Shown in pieces: positions 1-6,031 of a stretch of DNA of 9,798 nucleotides (position 1 is its first letter; each line of letters begins with the position of its first letter). Origin of the DNA: Acidobacteriaceae bacterium UBA1795 (GTDB lineage: Bacteria > Acidobacteriota > Terriglobia > Terriglobales > Acidobacteriaceae); contig DCFV01000134.1 in the NCBI GenBank assembly GCA_002314435.1, positions 1-9,798 of the forward strand, written 5' to 3'. A model generated the notes under the pieces. The model ran no database searches, was not told the origin of the DNA, and saw only the letters and a program-made list of their open reading frames with translations. The position numbers were made by a program, and so were the translations under genes.

Positions 1-251
1 TCAAGCGCGTTGGCGAGGCCGTCGTTCTGGCCTTTCTGATAGGACTCGACCAGAATCTGGCGGTCTTCCGGCGTGGAGTATTCGTAGATGACCAGCCGGA
101 CGGTGAAGTTCTTCCCCAGCTGTGTGCTGGTGCCATAAGCCTGAGCGTCAATGGTTTCGTACTTTGCGCGGGCAAATCCTGGGACGGCTGTCATGGTCAG
201 GATCGCCACCGCGGCAATGGTCATCTTCCAATGTCTGGGTGTGATTTTCAC
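1..251 (-). CDS. Exported protein of unknown function, 3' end beyond the window
   Basis: Only the first 83 codons are present; the gene runs off the left edge. Translation begins at GTG (251-249). The start is chosen because GGAGGA lies 4 bases upstream (256-261) and the first 28 or so residues look like a signal peptide: MKITPRHWK, then a hydrophobic stretch (TIAAVAILTMTAV) ending near FARA. The mature part includes an STPEDRQILVESYQKG segment. I recall similar STPEDRQ...KGG segments in unnamed exported proteins of Acidobacteriota, but I cannot assign a function. The gene is leftward, like most of the window, and is separated from the next operon by 580 bp of palindrome-rich DNA, so it probably has its own promoter. 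I am confident it is a coding region and not confident of any role. Confidence 0.8.
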   Translation of the reverse strand, partial: MKITPRHWKMTIAAVAILTMTAVPGFARAKYETIDAQAYGTSTQLGKNFTVRLVIYEYSTPEDRQILVESYQKGQNDGLANAL

Positions 252-262
252 TTTGTCCTCCG

Positions 263-278
263 CTTGAACACGTTCAAG
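263..278. promoter_or_regulatory. Operator-like palindrome upstream of the 1-251 gene
   Basis: CTTGAAC (263-269) and GTTCAAG (272-278) are perfect inverted arms around a 2-base centre. The palindrome ends 1 base before the ribosome binding site of the leftward gene starting at 251, so it would lie in the mRNA leader or near the promoter. Its size and symmetry suit a dimeric DNA-binding regulator. No clear -35/-10 pair was found beside it, so the role is inferred. Confidence 0.4.
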
Positions 279-393
279 AGTGGCTGAATTCGCTGTGGCG
301 GTTGGGCGGCCGGCATGCCCGGCGATTCGGCCACGGAATTTCACCCTTGGTTCCACTGGACGATCAAGGTAGCAAGCGTCGCTATCGGAAGAC

Positions 394-411
394 ACTGGCA
401 GAAATGCCAGT
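394..411. repeat. GNRA-capped hairpin in the intergenic region
   Basis: ACTGGCA (394-400) and TGCCAGT (405-411) form a perfect 7-bp stem closed by GAAA when read on the plus strand. A second, weaker stem follows (CCGGC 417-421 with GCCGG 432-436). No T-run follows, so it is not a typical terminator. It could be part of the leader of the leftward gene at 251 or a fragment of an intergenic repeat. Confidence 0.45.
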
Positions 412-529
412 TCGAGCCGGCTGGGGGTTTGGCCGGTTGGGATTTCTGGGGGAGGTTCGCGGGAAGTGAGCCTTTGGGTAGGAAGGCTGCGACGTAGTGC
501 ATGCTTTCGGGAGAGTCACGGGTGGGGAT

Positions 530-619
530 TGTGTTTTTCCACCCCAGTGCGCAGTAAGAAAGACGCGCCGAGGGTGGGCACCTGTGTTCGCGCTTGGGAA
601 GCTGAGCGAAAACAAATGC
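530..619. repeat. Intergenic modular repeat, copy A
   Basis: Copy A has three parts. The left flank is TGTGTTTTTCC (530-540). The centre is an imperfect palindrome: CCACCC 539-544 pairs with GGGTGG 572-577, and GCGC 549-552 with GCGC 565-568. The right flank starts with GGGCACC (576-582) and runs to ATGC (616-619). The right flank aligns to 758-802 with 36 identities in 45 columns and one gap, by my hand count. GCTTTC (503-508) recurs at a similar distance before copy B, so the repeat may start near 503. Small ORFs here look spurious. Confidence 0.65.
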
Positions 620-695
620 AGGTCCTTCGGCTCCGCTTACCCCATGTTCGCTTACGCAATCATGGGGCCCCTAAAGCGCTCCGCTCAGGATGACA
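619..695. repeat. Palindromic intergenic element between the two modular repeats
   Basis: The edges read AGGTCCTTCGG (620-630) and CTCAGGATGACA (684-695). Reversed, they resemble the TGTCATCCTGAGC...GAAGGACCT intergenic repeat that I recall from many acidobacterial genomes. Inside is a long hairpin: CCCCATG (640-646) pairs perfectly with CATGGGG (661-667), and CGCTTA (634-639) pairs with TAAAGCG (672-678) with one bulged base. The loop (647-660) can pair further. The coding potential here is incidental. Confidence 0.55.
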
Positions 696-725
696 AGGCT
701 TTCTTCAGCGCGGACCGCTGGGTTC

Positions 726-802
726 TGTGCTTTCCCAGGTCTCAGAAGCGAGACCTGGGGCACCCGGGTTCGTTCTGGGGACGCTGCGCGAGAAGCAAAT
801 GC
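726..802. repeat. Intergenic modular repeat, copy B
   Basis: Copy B has the same flanks as 530-619 but a different hairpin. The left flank is TGTGCTTTCCC (726-736). The hairpin is a perfect 10-bp stem, CCCAGGTCTC (734-743) with GAGACCTGGG (750-759), and a 6-base loop AGAAGC. The right flank begins GGGCACC (758-764) and continues to ATGC (799-802). The hairpin is 75 bp past the stop codon of the leftward operon. It has no T-run on the minus strand, so it is at best a weak terminator or an RNA-stabilising structure. Confidence 0.65.
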
Positions 803-833
803 GGTTTTTCTCCTGGCTGCGGCTGCGGGATCG

Positions 834-1364
834 TCAGTCGGAGACGTTTTGGTCTTGGTCTTCGTGGTCTTCCTGACCTTCGTGGTTGTGGTGGTGCTGG
901 TATTGGCCGAGGCTGTCGTTGAGGTGGTCGGGGTCTACGGAGAGTTGCACTACGTCCATCTCGCTGCCGTCGCGGTCAACGACGAAGAGGCCCATGCGGT
1001 TGCCCTCAGGGCGCATGAAGATGAGTGTCTGCTCGCCGCCCTTCCTGCTGGTTTCGCGAATGACGCGCGACCAGCCGTTACCGATTTTGTCTTCGACGAG
1101 GCGATCGAGTTCGCTGCCGTCGACTTCGGCGTCGAAGTGTTCGAACTCGGCGACGTGTAGGTTGGCGACGCCCTCGTGCGTGGCGCGGCGGGCGATGAAG
1201 CTGACGACGCCGAGGAAGGGGATGCGCGTGGCGTGGACGTGGTAGCGGGTTTCGAGCGTGCCGACCACGCTGTCAAAGCCGCTGCCCGCGCCACCGGCCA
1301 GCACTGCGACCGGCACGAAGAGTGCGATTGCACAGAGGGGAATCCAGAGTAGAGGGCGCATCAT
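834..1364 (-). CDS. Exported DUF4252-like protein with His/acidic tail
   Basis: The product has 176 residues, with a signal peptide at about 1-23 (hydrophobic 5-22, ending VLAGG). The mature domain aligns with that of the upstream gene product: GWSRVIRETSRKGGEQT (97-113) matches the partner's EWTPIVRERERKSGEMT, followed by a similar MGLFVV/GMFIL strand. The two are therefore paralogues of the DUF4252 type. The C-terminal tail (about 155-176) is rich in His, Asp, Glu and Gln (QHHHNH at 156-161) and is probably disordered or metal-binding. The start ATG overlaps the upstream stop in ATGA (1361-1364), with AAAGGAG just before it, so translation is likely coupled. It is the last gene of the sigma-factor operon. 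The biochemical role is unknown; a periplasmic signalling partner is inferred from context. Confidence 0.85.
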   Translation of the reverse strand: MMRPLLWIPLCAIALFVPVAVLAGGAGSGFDSVVGTLETRYHVHATRIPFLGVVSFIARRATHEGVANLHVAEFEHFDAEVDGSELDRLVEDKIGNGWSRVIRETSRKGGEQTLIFMRPEGNRMGLFVVDRDGSEMDVVQLSVDPDHLNDSLGQYQHHHNHEGQEDHEDQDQNVSD

Positions 1365-1945
1365 TTTTCTCCTTTGTCGCCTTTGCTTCCTTTATCGTGT
1401 TTGGATTCGGGCAAGCCAGAGAGCGCGCCGCCGAGGCCGCTGATGCCGTGCAGCTTGCCGAGGTCTTCCATGCGGATGGGGCCGAGGATGAGCACGATGG
1501 TGAGCTCACGCGGCTCGGCAGTGAGGATGAACATGCCGTGCGACTCGCCGTTGACGAGCTTGATGAGCACATCGGTCATTTCACCGGACTTGCGCTCGCG
1601 CTCGCGGACAATGGGCGTCCACTCGGGGGTTTCAAAGGCGCGGCGGAGCTGTTCGATCTGGTCGAGCGAGTACTGGCCGTCTTTGTCGAACTCATAGGAA
1701 CGCACGTAGATGCTGTCGAGGCCCTGGATGAGCTGGCGGACGTTGGCGTCGTCCTTGTCTTTGCCGTCCATGAATTTTGCGGCGAAGTCGAGCGTGCTCT
1801 TGTTGAGCGTGACCTCGGTGACGTCAGAGGCGCGCGCGGCCAGTTCCTTCTCAAGCGCGGGCGGCAGAAGCAGCGGGTTCTGGGCGAGCGCAGGCGCGGC
1901 GAAGACAAACGTGGCGAGCAGTGCTCGGGCGATGCGGAGTTTCAT
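1361..1945 (-). CDS. Exported DUF4252 domain protein with Lys-rich tail
   Basis: The product has 194 residues with a clear signal peptide (1-21, ending ALAQ). The domain at about 30-165 fits DUF4252: helices, the FDKDGQYSLDQIEQLR segment (86-101), an EWTPIVRERE strand (108-117), a GMFIL strand (137-141) and ELTIVLILGPI (147-157). The tail from about 180 is low-complexity and basic (SKHDKGSKGDKGEK). The start is supported by AAGGAG about 9 bases upstream. It follows the membrane protein gene by 27 bp and overlaps the next gene by 4 bp. DUF4252 proteins are, as I recall, often beside ECF sigma factors in Acidobacteriota and Bacteroidota, but no activity is established. No catalytic motif is visible. 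Confidence 0.88.
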   Translation of the reverse strand: MKLRIARALLATFVFAAPALAQNPLLLPPALEKELAARASDVTEVTLNKSTLDFAAKFMDGKDKDDANVRQLIQGLDSIYVRSYEFDKDGQYSLDQIEQLRRAFETPEWTPIVRERERKSGEMTDVLIKLVNGESHGMFILTAEPRELTIVLILGPIRMEDLGKLHGISGLGGALSGLPESKHDKGSKGDKGEK

Positions 1946-1972
1946 GGCAGGTTTCTCCTTACTGATTCGTCG

Positions 1973-2323
1973 TTACTCGTTTGCGGCGCGGTCGTGGGCG
2001 GCGAGCCGGGCGTTCATTTCGTTGAGGGCGCGGTTAGTGATGCGCAGCGCGGTGAAGACCTGACGGCGAGCTTCTTCGCCTTTGCGCTGCTGCTGCACGT
2101 GATGCCAGGCGTAGCCGCCGCCGAGCGATGCGGCTAGGACCAACGACGCGGCGAGGCGCTGCCAGAGGACGATGCGGTTGCGGAAGCGCGCGGTGCGGTG
2201 GCGCGTGCGCGCCTCAAGGATGCGGCGCTTGAGGCTGGGCGGCGCGGGCCGGCGCGCGAGGTTCTGGCGCAGTTCGCGTTCAAACTCGGTGATTTGGTGG
2301 ATCGATTCCGGCGGTTCAGGCAC
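1973..2323 (-). CDS. Single-pass membrane protein, probable anti-sigma factor
   Basis: The product has 116 residues. Residues 1-50 are highly charged and predicted cytoplasmic, followed by one transmembrane helix (about 53-74, VLWQRLAASLVLAASLGGGY) and a short outer part (75-116) that looks helical. The start is GTG at 2323, inside the last codons of the sigma gene (8-bp overlap), with AAGGAG 10 bases upstream. This arrangement, directly after an ECF sigma gene and translationally coupled to it, is typical of anti-sigma factors. It has no cysteine, so it is not of the zinc-binding (HxxxCxxC) type. The outer part is too short for a sensor domain, which leaves room for the exported neighbours to act as sensors. 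The role is inferred from position and topology. Confidence 0.8.
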   Translation of the reverse strand: MPEPPESIHQITEFERELRQNLARRPAPPSLKRRILEARTRHRTARFRNRIVLWQRLAASLVLAASLGGGYAWHHVQQQRKGEEARRQVFTALRITNRALNEMNARLAAHDRAANE

Positions 2324-2855
2324 GACGGATGTACTCCTTGAGATGGCTTTGAGCTTTGGCTCGCAGCAGCTTGAGTCCGCGCTGGAGATGGCTCTTGACG
2401 GTGGCGAGCGGGGAGTCGAGCACGGTGGCGATCTCCTCGGGGGTGAGGTCTTCCTGATAGCGCAGGGTGAGTGCGGCGCGCTGCGGTTCGGGGAGCGTGG
2501 TGAGCAACTGTTCGAGGCGCGTGCCGAGCGGCGAGGTGGTCTCCTCGGGTGGCGCGCCGTGGTGGTCGTCGATCTCGACCCAGAGGTCGACGCCGCGGAC
2601 GCGACGGCGTCGGAGGGCGTCGGCGGAGCGGCTCATGGCGACGCGACGCAGCCAGAAGAGCGTGTGCGCGGGCGACTCCAAGTGGTCGAGGTGCATATCC
2701 AGCTCCAGAAAAACGTCCTGCGCGATCTCTTCGGCGAGGCCCCGGTCGCCGGTCATGCGCCAGGCGAGGGAAAACACCATGGACTGGTGTTCGTCGACAA
2801 GTCGTTCAAAGTCCGGCTGCCAGGTGCGGGCCATAGGGTTCGCGTCTACTTTCAT
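2316..2855 (-). CDS. RNA polymerase sigma factor, ECF (sigma-70 family)
   Basis: The product has 179 residues, the usual ECF length. Region 2 spans about 16-85: FERLVDEHQSMVFSLAWRMT, then GLAEEIAQDVFLEL, then a WLRRVAMSRSADALRRRR segment that would contact the -10 element. Region 4 spans about 118-168: LPEPQRAALTLRYQEDLTPEEIA, then a helix-turn-helix ending in ATVKSHLQRGLKLLR that contacts the -35. There is no region 1.1 or 3. ATG 2855 is chosen because it gives a full region 2; a second ATG seven codons in is possible, and neither has a strong Shine-Dalgarno. It heads the operon with the membrane protein and two DUF4252 genes. It presumably directs its own operon and a regulon outside the window. 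Confidence 0.93.
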   Translation of the reverse strand: MKVDANPMARTWQPDFERLVDEHQSMVFSLAWRMTGDRGLAEEIAQDVFLELDMHLDHLESPAHTLFWLRRVAMSRSADALRRRRVRGVDLWVEIDDHHGAPPEETTSPLGTRLEQLLTTLPEPQRAALTLRYQEDLTPEEIATVLDSPLATVKSHLQRGLKLLRAKAQSHLKEYIRRA

Positions 2856-2890
2856 ATCCGCAGGAATGCGCGTGCGGGGATGCAGAAAGA

Positions 2891-2915
2891 TACGCGGAGA
2901 GGGGGAAAAAGTTCA
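2891..2915 (-). promoter_or_regulatory. Candidate ECF-type promoter of the sigma operon
   Basis: Read on the minus strand, TGAACT (2915-2910) is followed after 15 bases by CGTA (2894-2891), about 36 bases before the sigma start. This resembles the -35 TGAAC / -10 CGTA pattern of several ECF groups. The spacer is about one base shorter than usual. It lies just after the pabBC stop codon, so the operon could also be reached by read-through. Self-regulation is inferred. Confidence 0.35.
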
Positions 2916-2920
2916 GGGGC

Positions 2921-4801
2921 TCAGGCTTGCCAGGTGACGGAGACGCGGCGCAGGCCGCGTACGGCGTTGGCGAGATAGATGGCATCGGCGGTCTTTAGAT
3001 CGTCGAGGGTAAGGACGCGCTCTTCGATGCCGGGCTGTGTTGCCAGCAGATGGCGGCGATAGACGCCCGGGAGCAGGCCGCAGGCGACGGGCGGGGTGAA
3101 CCAGCGGCTGTCCTTCTCGATGAACACATTGCTGATGGCGCCTTCGGTGAGTTGTTTGTCGCGGTTGAGGAAGAGCACGTCGGCGAAGCCCGCGGCCCGG
3201 GCAGCCTGGAAGGCGCGCGCGTAGAGCGGGCGGCGGGTGGTCTTGTGGTAGAGGAAGCGGTCGCGTGGGTCGGTGTGTTCGGAGGAGATGGTCACGCGGA
3301 GCGGCAGTGCGTCGCTGGCCGGCGGGGAAAAGGGTTCCGCCTCGATGTGGAGTTGTCCGGAGGAGTGGAGGAGCAGGCGCACGCGTTGCGGCGCGGGCTG
3401 ACTGAACTCCGCGGCAGCGGCAAGCAACGCATCGCGGATGCCACCTGTGTCGCAGGGAAAATCGAAGTATTCGGCTGAATCGCGCAGGCGGCCGAGGTGG
3501 AAGTCGAGGAACGGGAATCCGTCGTGCCAGAGCAGGGTTTCGATGAGCGAGAACGGTTCCTGGAGGCTGGTGAGAAACTCTGCTTTGAGACGGCACTCGC
3601 GGAACTCGTCTTCGGCGCGCGAGTCGATGACGATGCCGCTGCCTACGCCTATGGTGGCCTCTACGCCCTGCATTTCGAGGGTGCGGATGGCCACATTGAA
3701 GACGGTGCACTGTGGGGAGAAGAATCCGATCGCGCCGGTGTAGACGCCGCGGCTTCGGCCTTCGAGCTGGGCGAGCAGTTGCATCGCGCGCACCTTGGGA
3801 GCGCCGGTAATGGAGCCGCAGGGAAAGAGCGCACGCAGCATCTCGTGGTAGCGCACGCCGTCGCGGAGCAGACCCGTCACGGTGGAGGTCATCTGCCAGA
3901 GAGTCGGGTAGCGCTCCACCGCAAACAGGTTTTGCGTCTCAACGGTGCCGAAGCGGCAGAGGCGTCCGAGATCGTTGCGCAGCAGGTCGACGATCATGAC
4001 GTTTTCCGCGCGGTTCTTTTCGTCGTGGCGGAGTTGTTCGGCGAGGTTGCGGTCTTCGGCGGCGGTGCGTCCGCGGGGCGCGGTGCCTTTCATGGGGCGT
4101 GTGGTGATGCGCCGTGCAGAACCCTCCTCGTCTACACGGAAGAAGAGTTCGGGCGAGAGGCTGAGGATGTGGTGGCCGGGCTGCCAGTGCAGAAGCGCCG
4201 CATAGGGCGCGGGCTGGTTGCGCAGAAGGTGCGCGTAGAGCGTGGCCGGACCGCAGTCCAACCGCAGACGGAGCGGATAGGTGAAGTTGAGCTGATAGAC
4301 ATCGCCCGCGCGAATCCACTGGTGAATGGCGTCGATGCTGGCGGCGAAGTCCTCTGGCGCGGGGCCTGGCCCGGGCTCTATCTGCGGCGGTGGGGCCTGT
4401 AAATCGGGTGGGTGGAGACTTGCGAGGCCGGGCGGGTTGCCATGAGCGAAGGCGCCGGTTTGGTGGTCGAAGTCGAAGCTGCGCTCGTAGAGCCCGAACC
4501 ATGCGAGAGGCGTGGACGAGACGAAGGGCGCGGATGGAGCCGCAGCGGGTTCGAAGGCTGCGCCGCACTCGTAGGTGAAGAATCCGGCCGCGCAGCCGCC
4601 CCGGCGAGTGGTGTTCTCGATGGCGTCGAAGAGGGCGGGAAGCTGGTGCGGGGTGCAGGCGGTGAGGCAGCGCTCAGGGGAAAGAAAAAGCCGGCTGATG
4701 GCCGACTGTGCGCCGGGCCGTGCATCCTGGAGCAGCACGGCACCGAGACTGCGCTCCACGAGGGAGCAGACTTCAAGGGGAAGCGGAAACCAGCGCGGCA
4801 T
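2921..4801 (-). CDS. pabBC: Fused aminodeoxychorismate synthase I and aminodeoxychorismate lyase
   Basis: The 626-residue bifunctional enzyme of 4-aminobenzoate (folate) synthesis acts in the cytoplasm. PabB (about 1-415) converts chorismate with ammonia or glutamine nitrogen to 4-amino-4-deoxychorismate. PabC (about 420-626) removes pyruvate using PLP. Visible PabB signatures are RPMKGTAPRG (235-244), NRAENVMIVDLLRNDLGR (263-280), CGSITGAPKVRAM (328-340) and VGSGIVIDS (386-394). K238 in the PMKGT motif is the lysine that marks aminodeoxychorismate synthase; anthranilate synthases have Ala there. In PabC, K520 (LYHKTTRRPLY) is the expected PLP lysine and E553 lies in LTEGAISNVF. A PabA glutaminase is not in the window. 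The start has no clear Shine-Dalgarno and follows the upstream gene by 17 bp, which suggests coupling. Confidence 0.95.
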   Translation of the reverse strand: MPRWFPLPLEVCSLVERSLGAVLLQDARPGAQSAISRLFLSPERCLTACTPHQLPALFDAIENTTRRGGCAAGFFTYECGAAFEPAAAPSAPFVSSTPLAWFGLYERSFDFDHQTGAFAHGNPPGLASLHPPDLQAPPPQIEPGPGPAPEDFAASIDAIHQWIRAGDVYQLNFTYPLRLRLDCGPATLYAHLLRNQPAPYAALLHWQPGHHILSLSPELFFRVDEEGSARRITTRPMKGTAPRGRTAAEDRNLAEQLRHDEKNRAENVMIVDLLRNDLGRLCRFGTVETQNLFAVERYPTLWQMTSTVTGLLRDGVRYHEMLRALFPCGSITGAPKVRAMQLLAQLEGRSRGVYTGAIGFFSPQCTVFNVAIRTLEMQGVEATIGVGSGIVIDSRAEDEFRECRLKAEFLTSLQEPFSLIETLLWHDGFPFLDFHLGRLRDSAEYFDFPCDTGGIRDALLAAAAEFSQPAPQRVRLLLHSSGQLHIEAEPFSPPASDALPLRVTISSEHTDPRDRFLYHKTTRRPLYARAFQAARAAGFADVLFLNRDKQLTEGAISNVFIEKDSRWFTPPVACGLLPGVYRRHLLATQPGIEERVLTLDDLKTADAIYLANAVRGLRRVSVTWQA

Positions 4802-4818
4802 GGGCCAGGCCGGTTGGG

Positions 4819-5793
4819 CTACTTGACCGTGAGGGCCAAGGATGTAGTGTGCGTGGTGGCCGTGACGCCGTTGCTGGACTGGCCGGCGATGGTGATGGTG
4901 TAGGTGCCGGTGGGCGTGGGCAGATTGGCGCTGGGCCCATGGTTCTCGTAGTTATAGAGCGGGTTGCAGCCGGTGGTGCCAAGCATGGTGAGGACGGCGA
5001 GCAGACCGAGGAGCGACAACCTGGACAGCCAGGCGCGGCGGCGCGCTCCGAAAGCGAGCGAGGCGAAGCCGAGGGCACCGGGAAGCAGCAGCGCCCAAGT
5101 GATGGGGCTGGTGCGGCGGGCGGCGGGCGGAAGGTCCAGGCGCGCGGTGTTGCTTCCCACGGTGGAGATCACCAGGGAACTGGTGAGGGCGCTGGTGGCG
5201 TTGGGCAGGATCTCGACGCTGGCGGGTGTGAAGGAGCACTTGGACTGATCGGGGAGGCCGGAGCAGGAGACCGTAATGAACAGCGGCGCGGTGAGCGCGG
5301 AGGCGTTCGACGGTGTGACGGAGACGGTGACCGTGCCGGACTGGCCCTGGGTGAGGGACAGCGTGGCAGGAGAGACGGCGATACCGAAGTCGGGCGTGGC
5401 GGTAGCGGCTGCGGCTACGACGGAGGCCTGCGACGTGGAGCTCAGGCTTGCAGAGGTGCCGGTGTAGACGGCGGTGAGCGAGTGGCTGCCGGGCCCCAGA
5501 GTGAGAACCGTGGTGGCGCGGCCATCGGAGCGGAGCGCAACGCCGGCGAGAGGCTGGCTGTTGTCTTCAATAACCACCGAGCCGCTGACGGCGGTGCCGT
5601 TTTCGTTGGTGACGGCGACGGAGACAGTGGCCTGGGTGCTGCCGTTGACGGTATGGGTTTCTGCGGCCAGGGTGGTTGAAGTGGCCAGGGCCTGCGAGGT
5701 TTCGGCGGCGAGCGCAAACGCAGGCAATGCCAGCGCGATACCCAGTCCTGCAACCAGCTGAAGCCGCAAACGGCGGCCGATGAAAGATGTCAC
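4819..5793 (-). CDS. Exported Ig-like repeat protein with C-terminal membrane segment
   Basis: The product has 324 residues from GTG 5793. This start is preferred over an in-frame ATG 24 codons upstream because GGAG lies 8 bases before it and the protein then opens with a signal peptide (RRLRLQLVAGLGIALALPAFALA, 7-29). Residues about 38-126 match a bacterial Ig-like domain (group 3 type: TTLAAETHTV..., GSVVIEDNSQPL, GPGSHSLTAVYTG). Residues about 136-215 form a second beta-rich domain (ATLSLTQGQSGTVTVSVTPS). Residues 228-252 and 256-273 are two hydrophobic helices separated by RRRAW, then TGCNP, and the tail (TGTYTITIAGQSS...) is another short beta region. This architecture is common for acidobacterial surface proteins of unknown ligand. 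It probably sits in the envelope. A link with pabBC beyond shared transcription is not expected. Confidence 0.85.
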   Translation of the reverse strand: MTSFIGRRLRLQLVAGLGIALALPAFALAAETSQALATSTTLAAETHTVNGSTQATVSVAVTNENGTAVSGSVVIEDNSQPLAGVALRSDGRATTVLTLGPGSHSLTAVYTGTSASLSSTSQASVVAAAATATPDFGIAVSPATLSLTQGQSGTVTVSVTPSNASALTAPLFITVSCSGLPDQSKCSFTPASVEILPNATSALTSSLVISTVGSNTARLDLPPAARRTSPITWALLLPGALGFASLAFGARRRAWLSRLSLLGLLAVLTMLGTTGCNPLYNYENHGPSANLPTPTGTYTITIAGQSSNGVTATTHTTSLALTVK

Positions 5794-5896
5794 GTGCACT
5801 ACTCCAAATCTGGATGAATAAATCGGCTTGCGCCCATTGGCCGCTCCGCCGCCGCGCGGACACACATACTCCGGCGGTCTGACTCAGCGTGCATTC

Positions 5897-5927
5897 ATTG
5901 TATCCGGCGGGGGCATGGGCAAGCCAA
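5897..5927 (-). promoter_or_regulatory. Weak sigma-70-like promoter candidate for the Ig-like gene
   Basis: On the minus strand TTGGCT (5927-5922) and TACAAT (5902-5897) are 19 bases apart, roughly 100 bases before the chosen GTG start. The -10 is good, but the spacing is long and the -35 imperfect. The rest of the gap 5794-5963 shows nothing else I can support. Confidence 0.25.
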
Positions 5928-5963
5928 CGGCTGCCGCCCCGCATTGCCCTGCCGCCTGGGCGC

Positions 5964-6005
5964 AAAGCGCTGGCGCTATCGAATTGGACGCGCCAGCGCG
6001 CTTTT
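5964..6005 (-). terminator. Hairpin terminator after the 6032-6565 gene
   Basis: GCGCTGGCGC (5967-5976) and GCGCCAGCGC (5990-5999) form a perfect 10-bp stem with a 13-base loop. AAA (5964-5966) and TTTT (6002-6005) flank it, giving short U-runs in both directions. It lies 32 bases past the stop codon of the leftward gene ending at 6032 and isolates it from the next gene. Confidence 0.6.
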
Positions 6006-6031
6006 GGAGAGTGCAGCCGTTTCGAGGGCGA

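Noticed and set aside
503..804. Repeat cluster considered as a CRISPR array
   Set aside because: There are only two diverged copies, each with an internal unrelated hairpin. Repeat and spacer lengths are not regular and no cas gene is near.
315..1160. Several overlapping plus-strand ORFs of 60-156 codons and a minus-strand ORF of 77 codons
   Set aside because: They cross palindromic intergenic repeats or the antisense of the DUF4252 genes, lack ribosome binding sites and read as Arg/Gly/Val-rich shadows typical of GC-rich DNA.
3497..4402. Long plus-strand ORF of 301 codons
   Set aside because: It is the antisense of pabBC, whose catalytic motifs are intact; long mirror ORFs are expected in GC-rich genes.
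4708..5679. Plus-strand ORF of 323 codons rich in Gly, Arg and Glu
   Set aside because: It is antisense to the Ig-like gene and the pabBC start; its repetitive Gly/Arg composition is a shadow of Ser/Thr/Ala codons.
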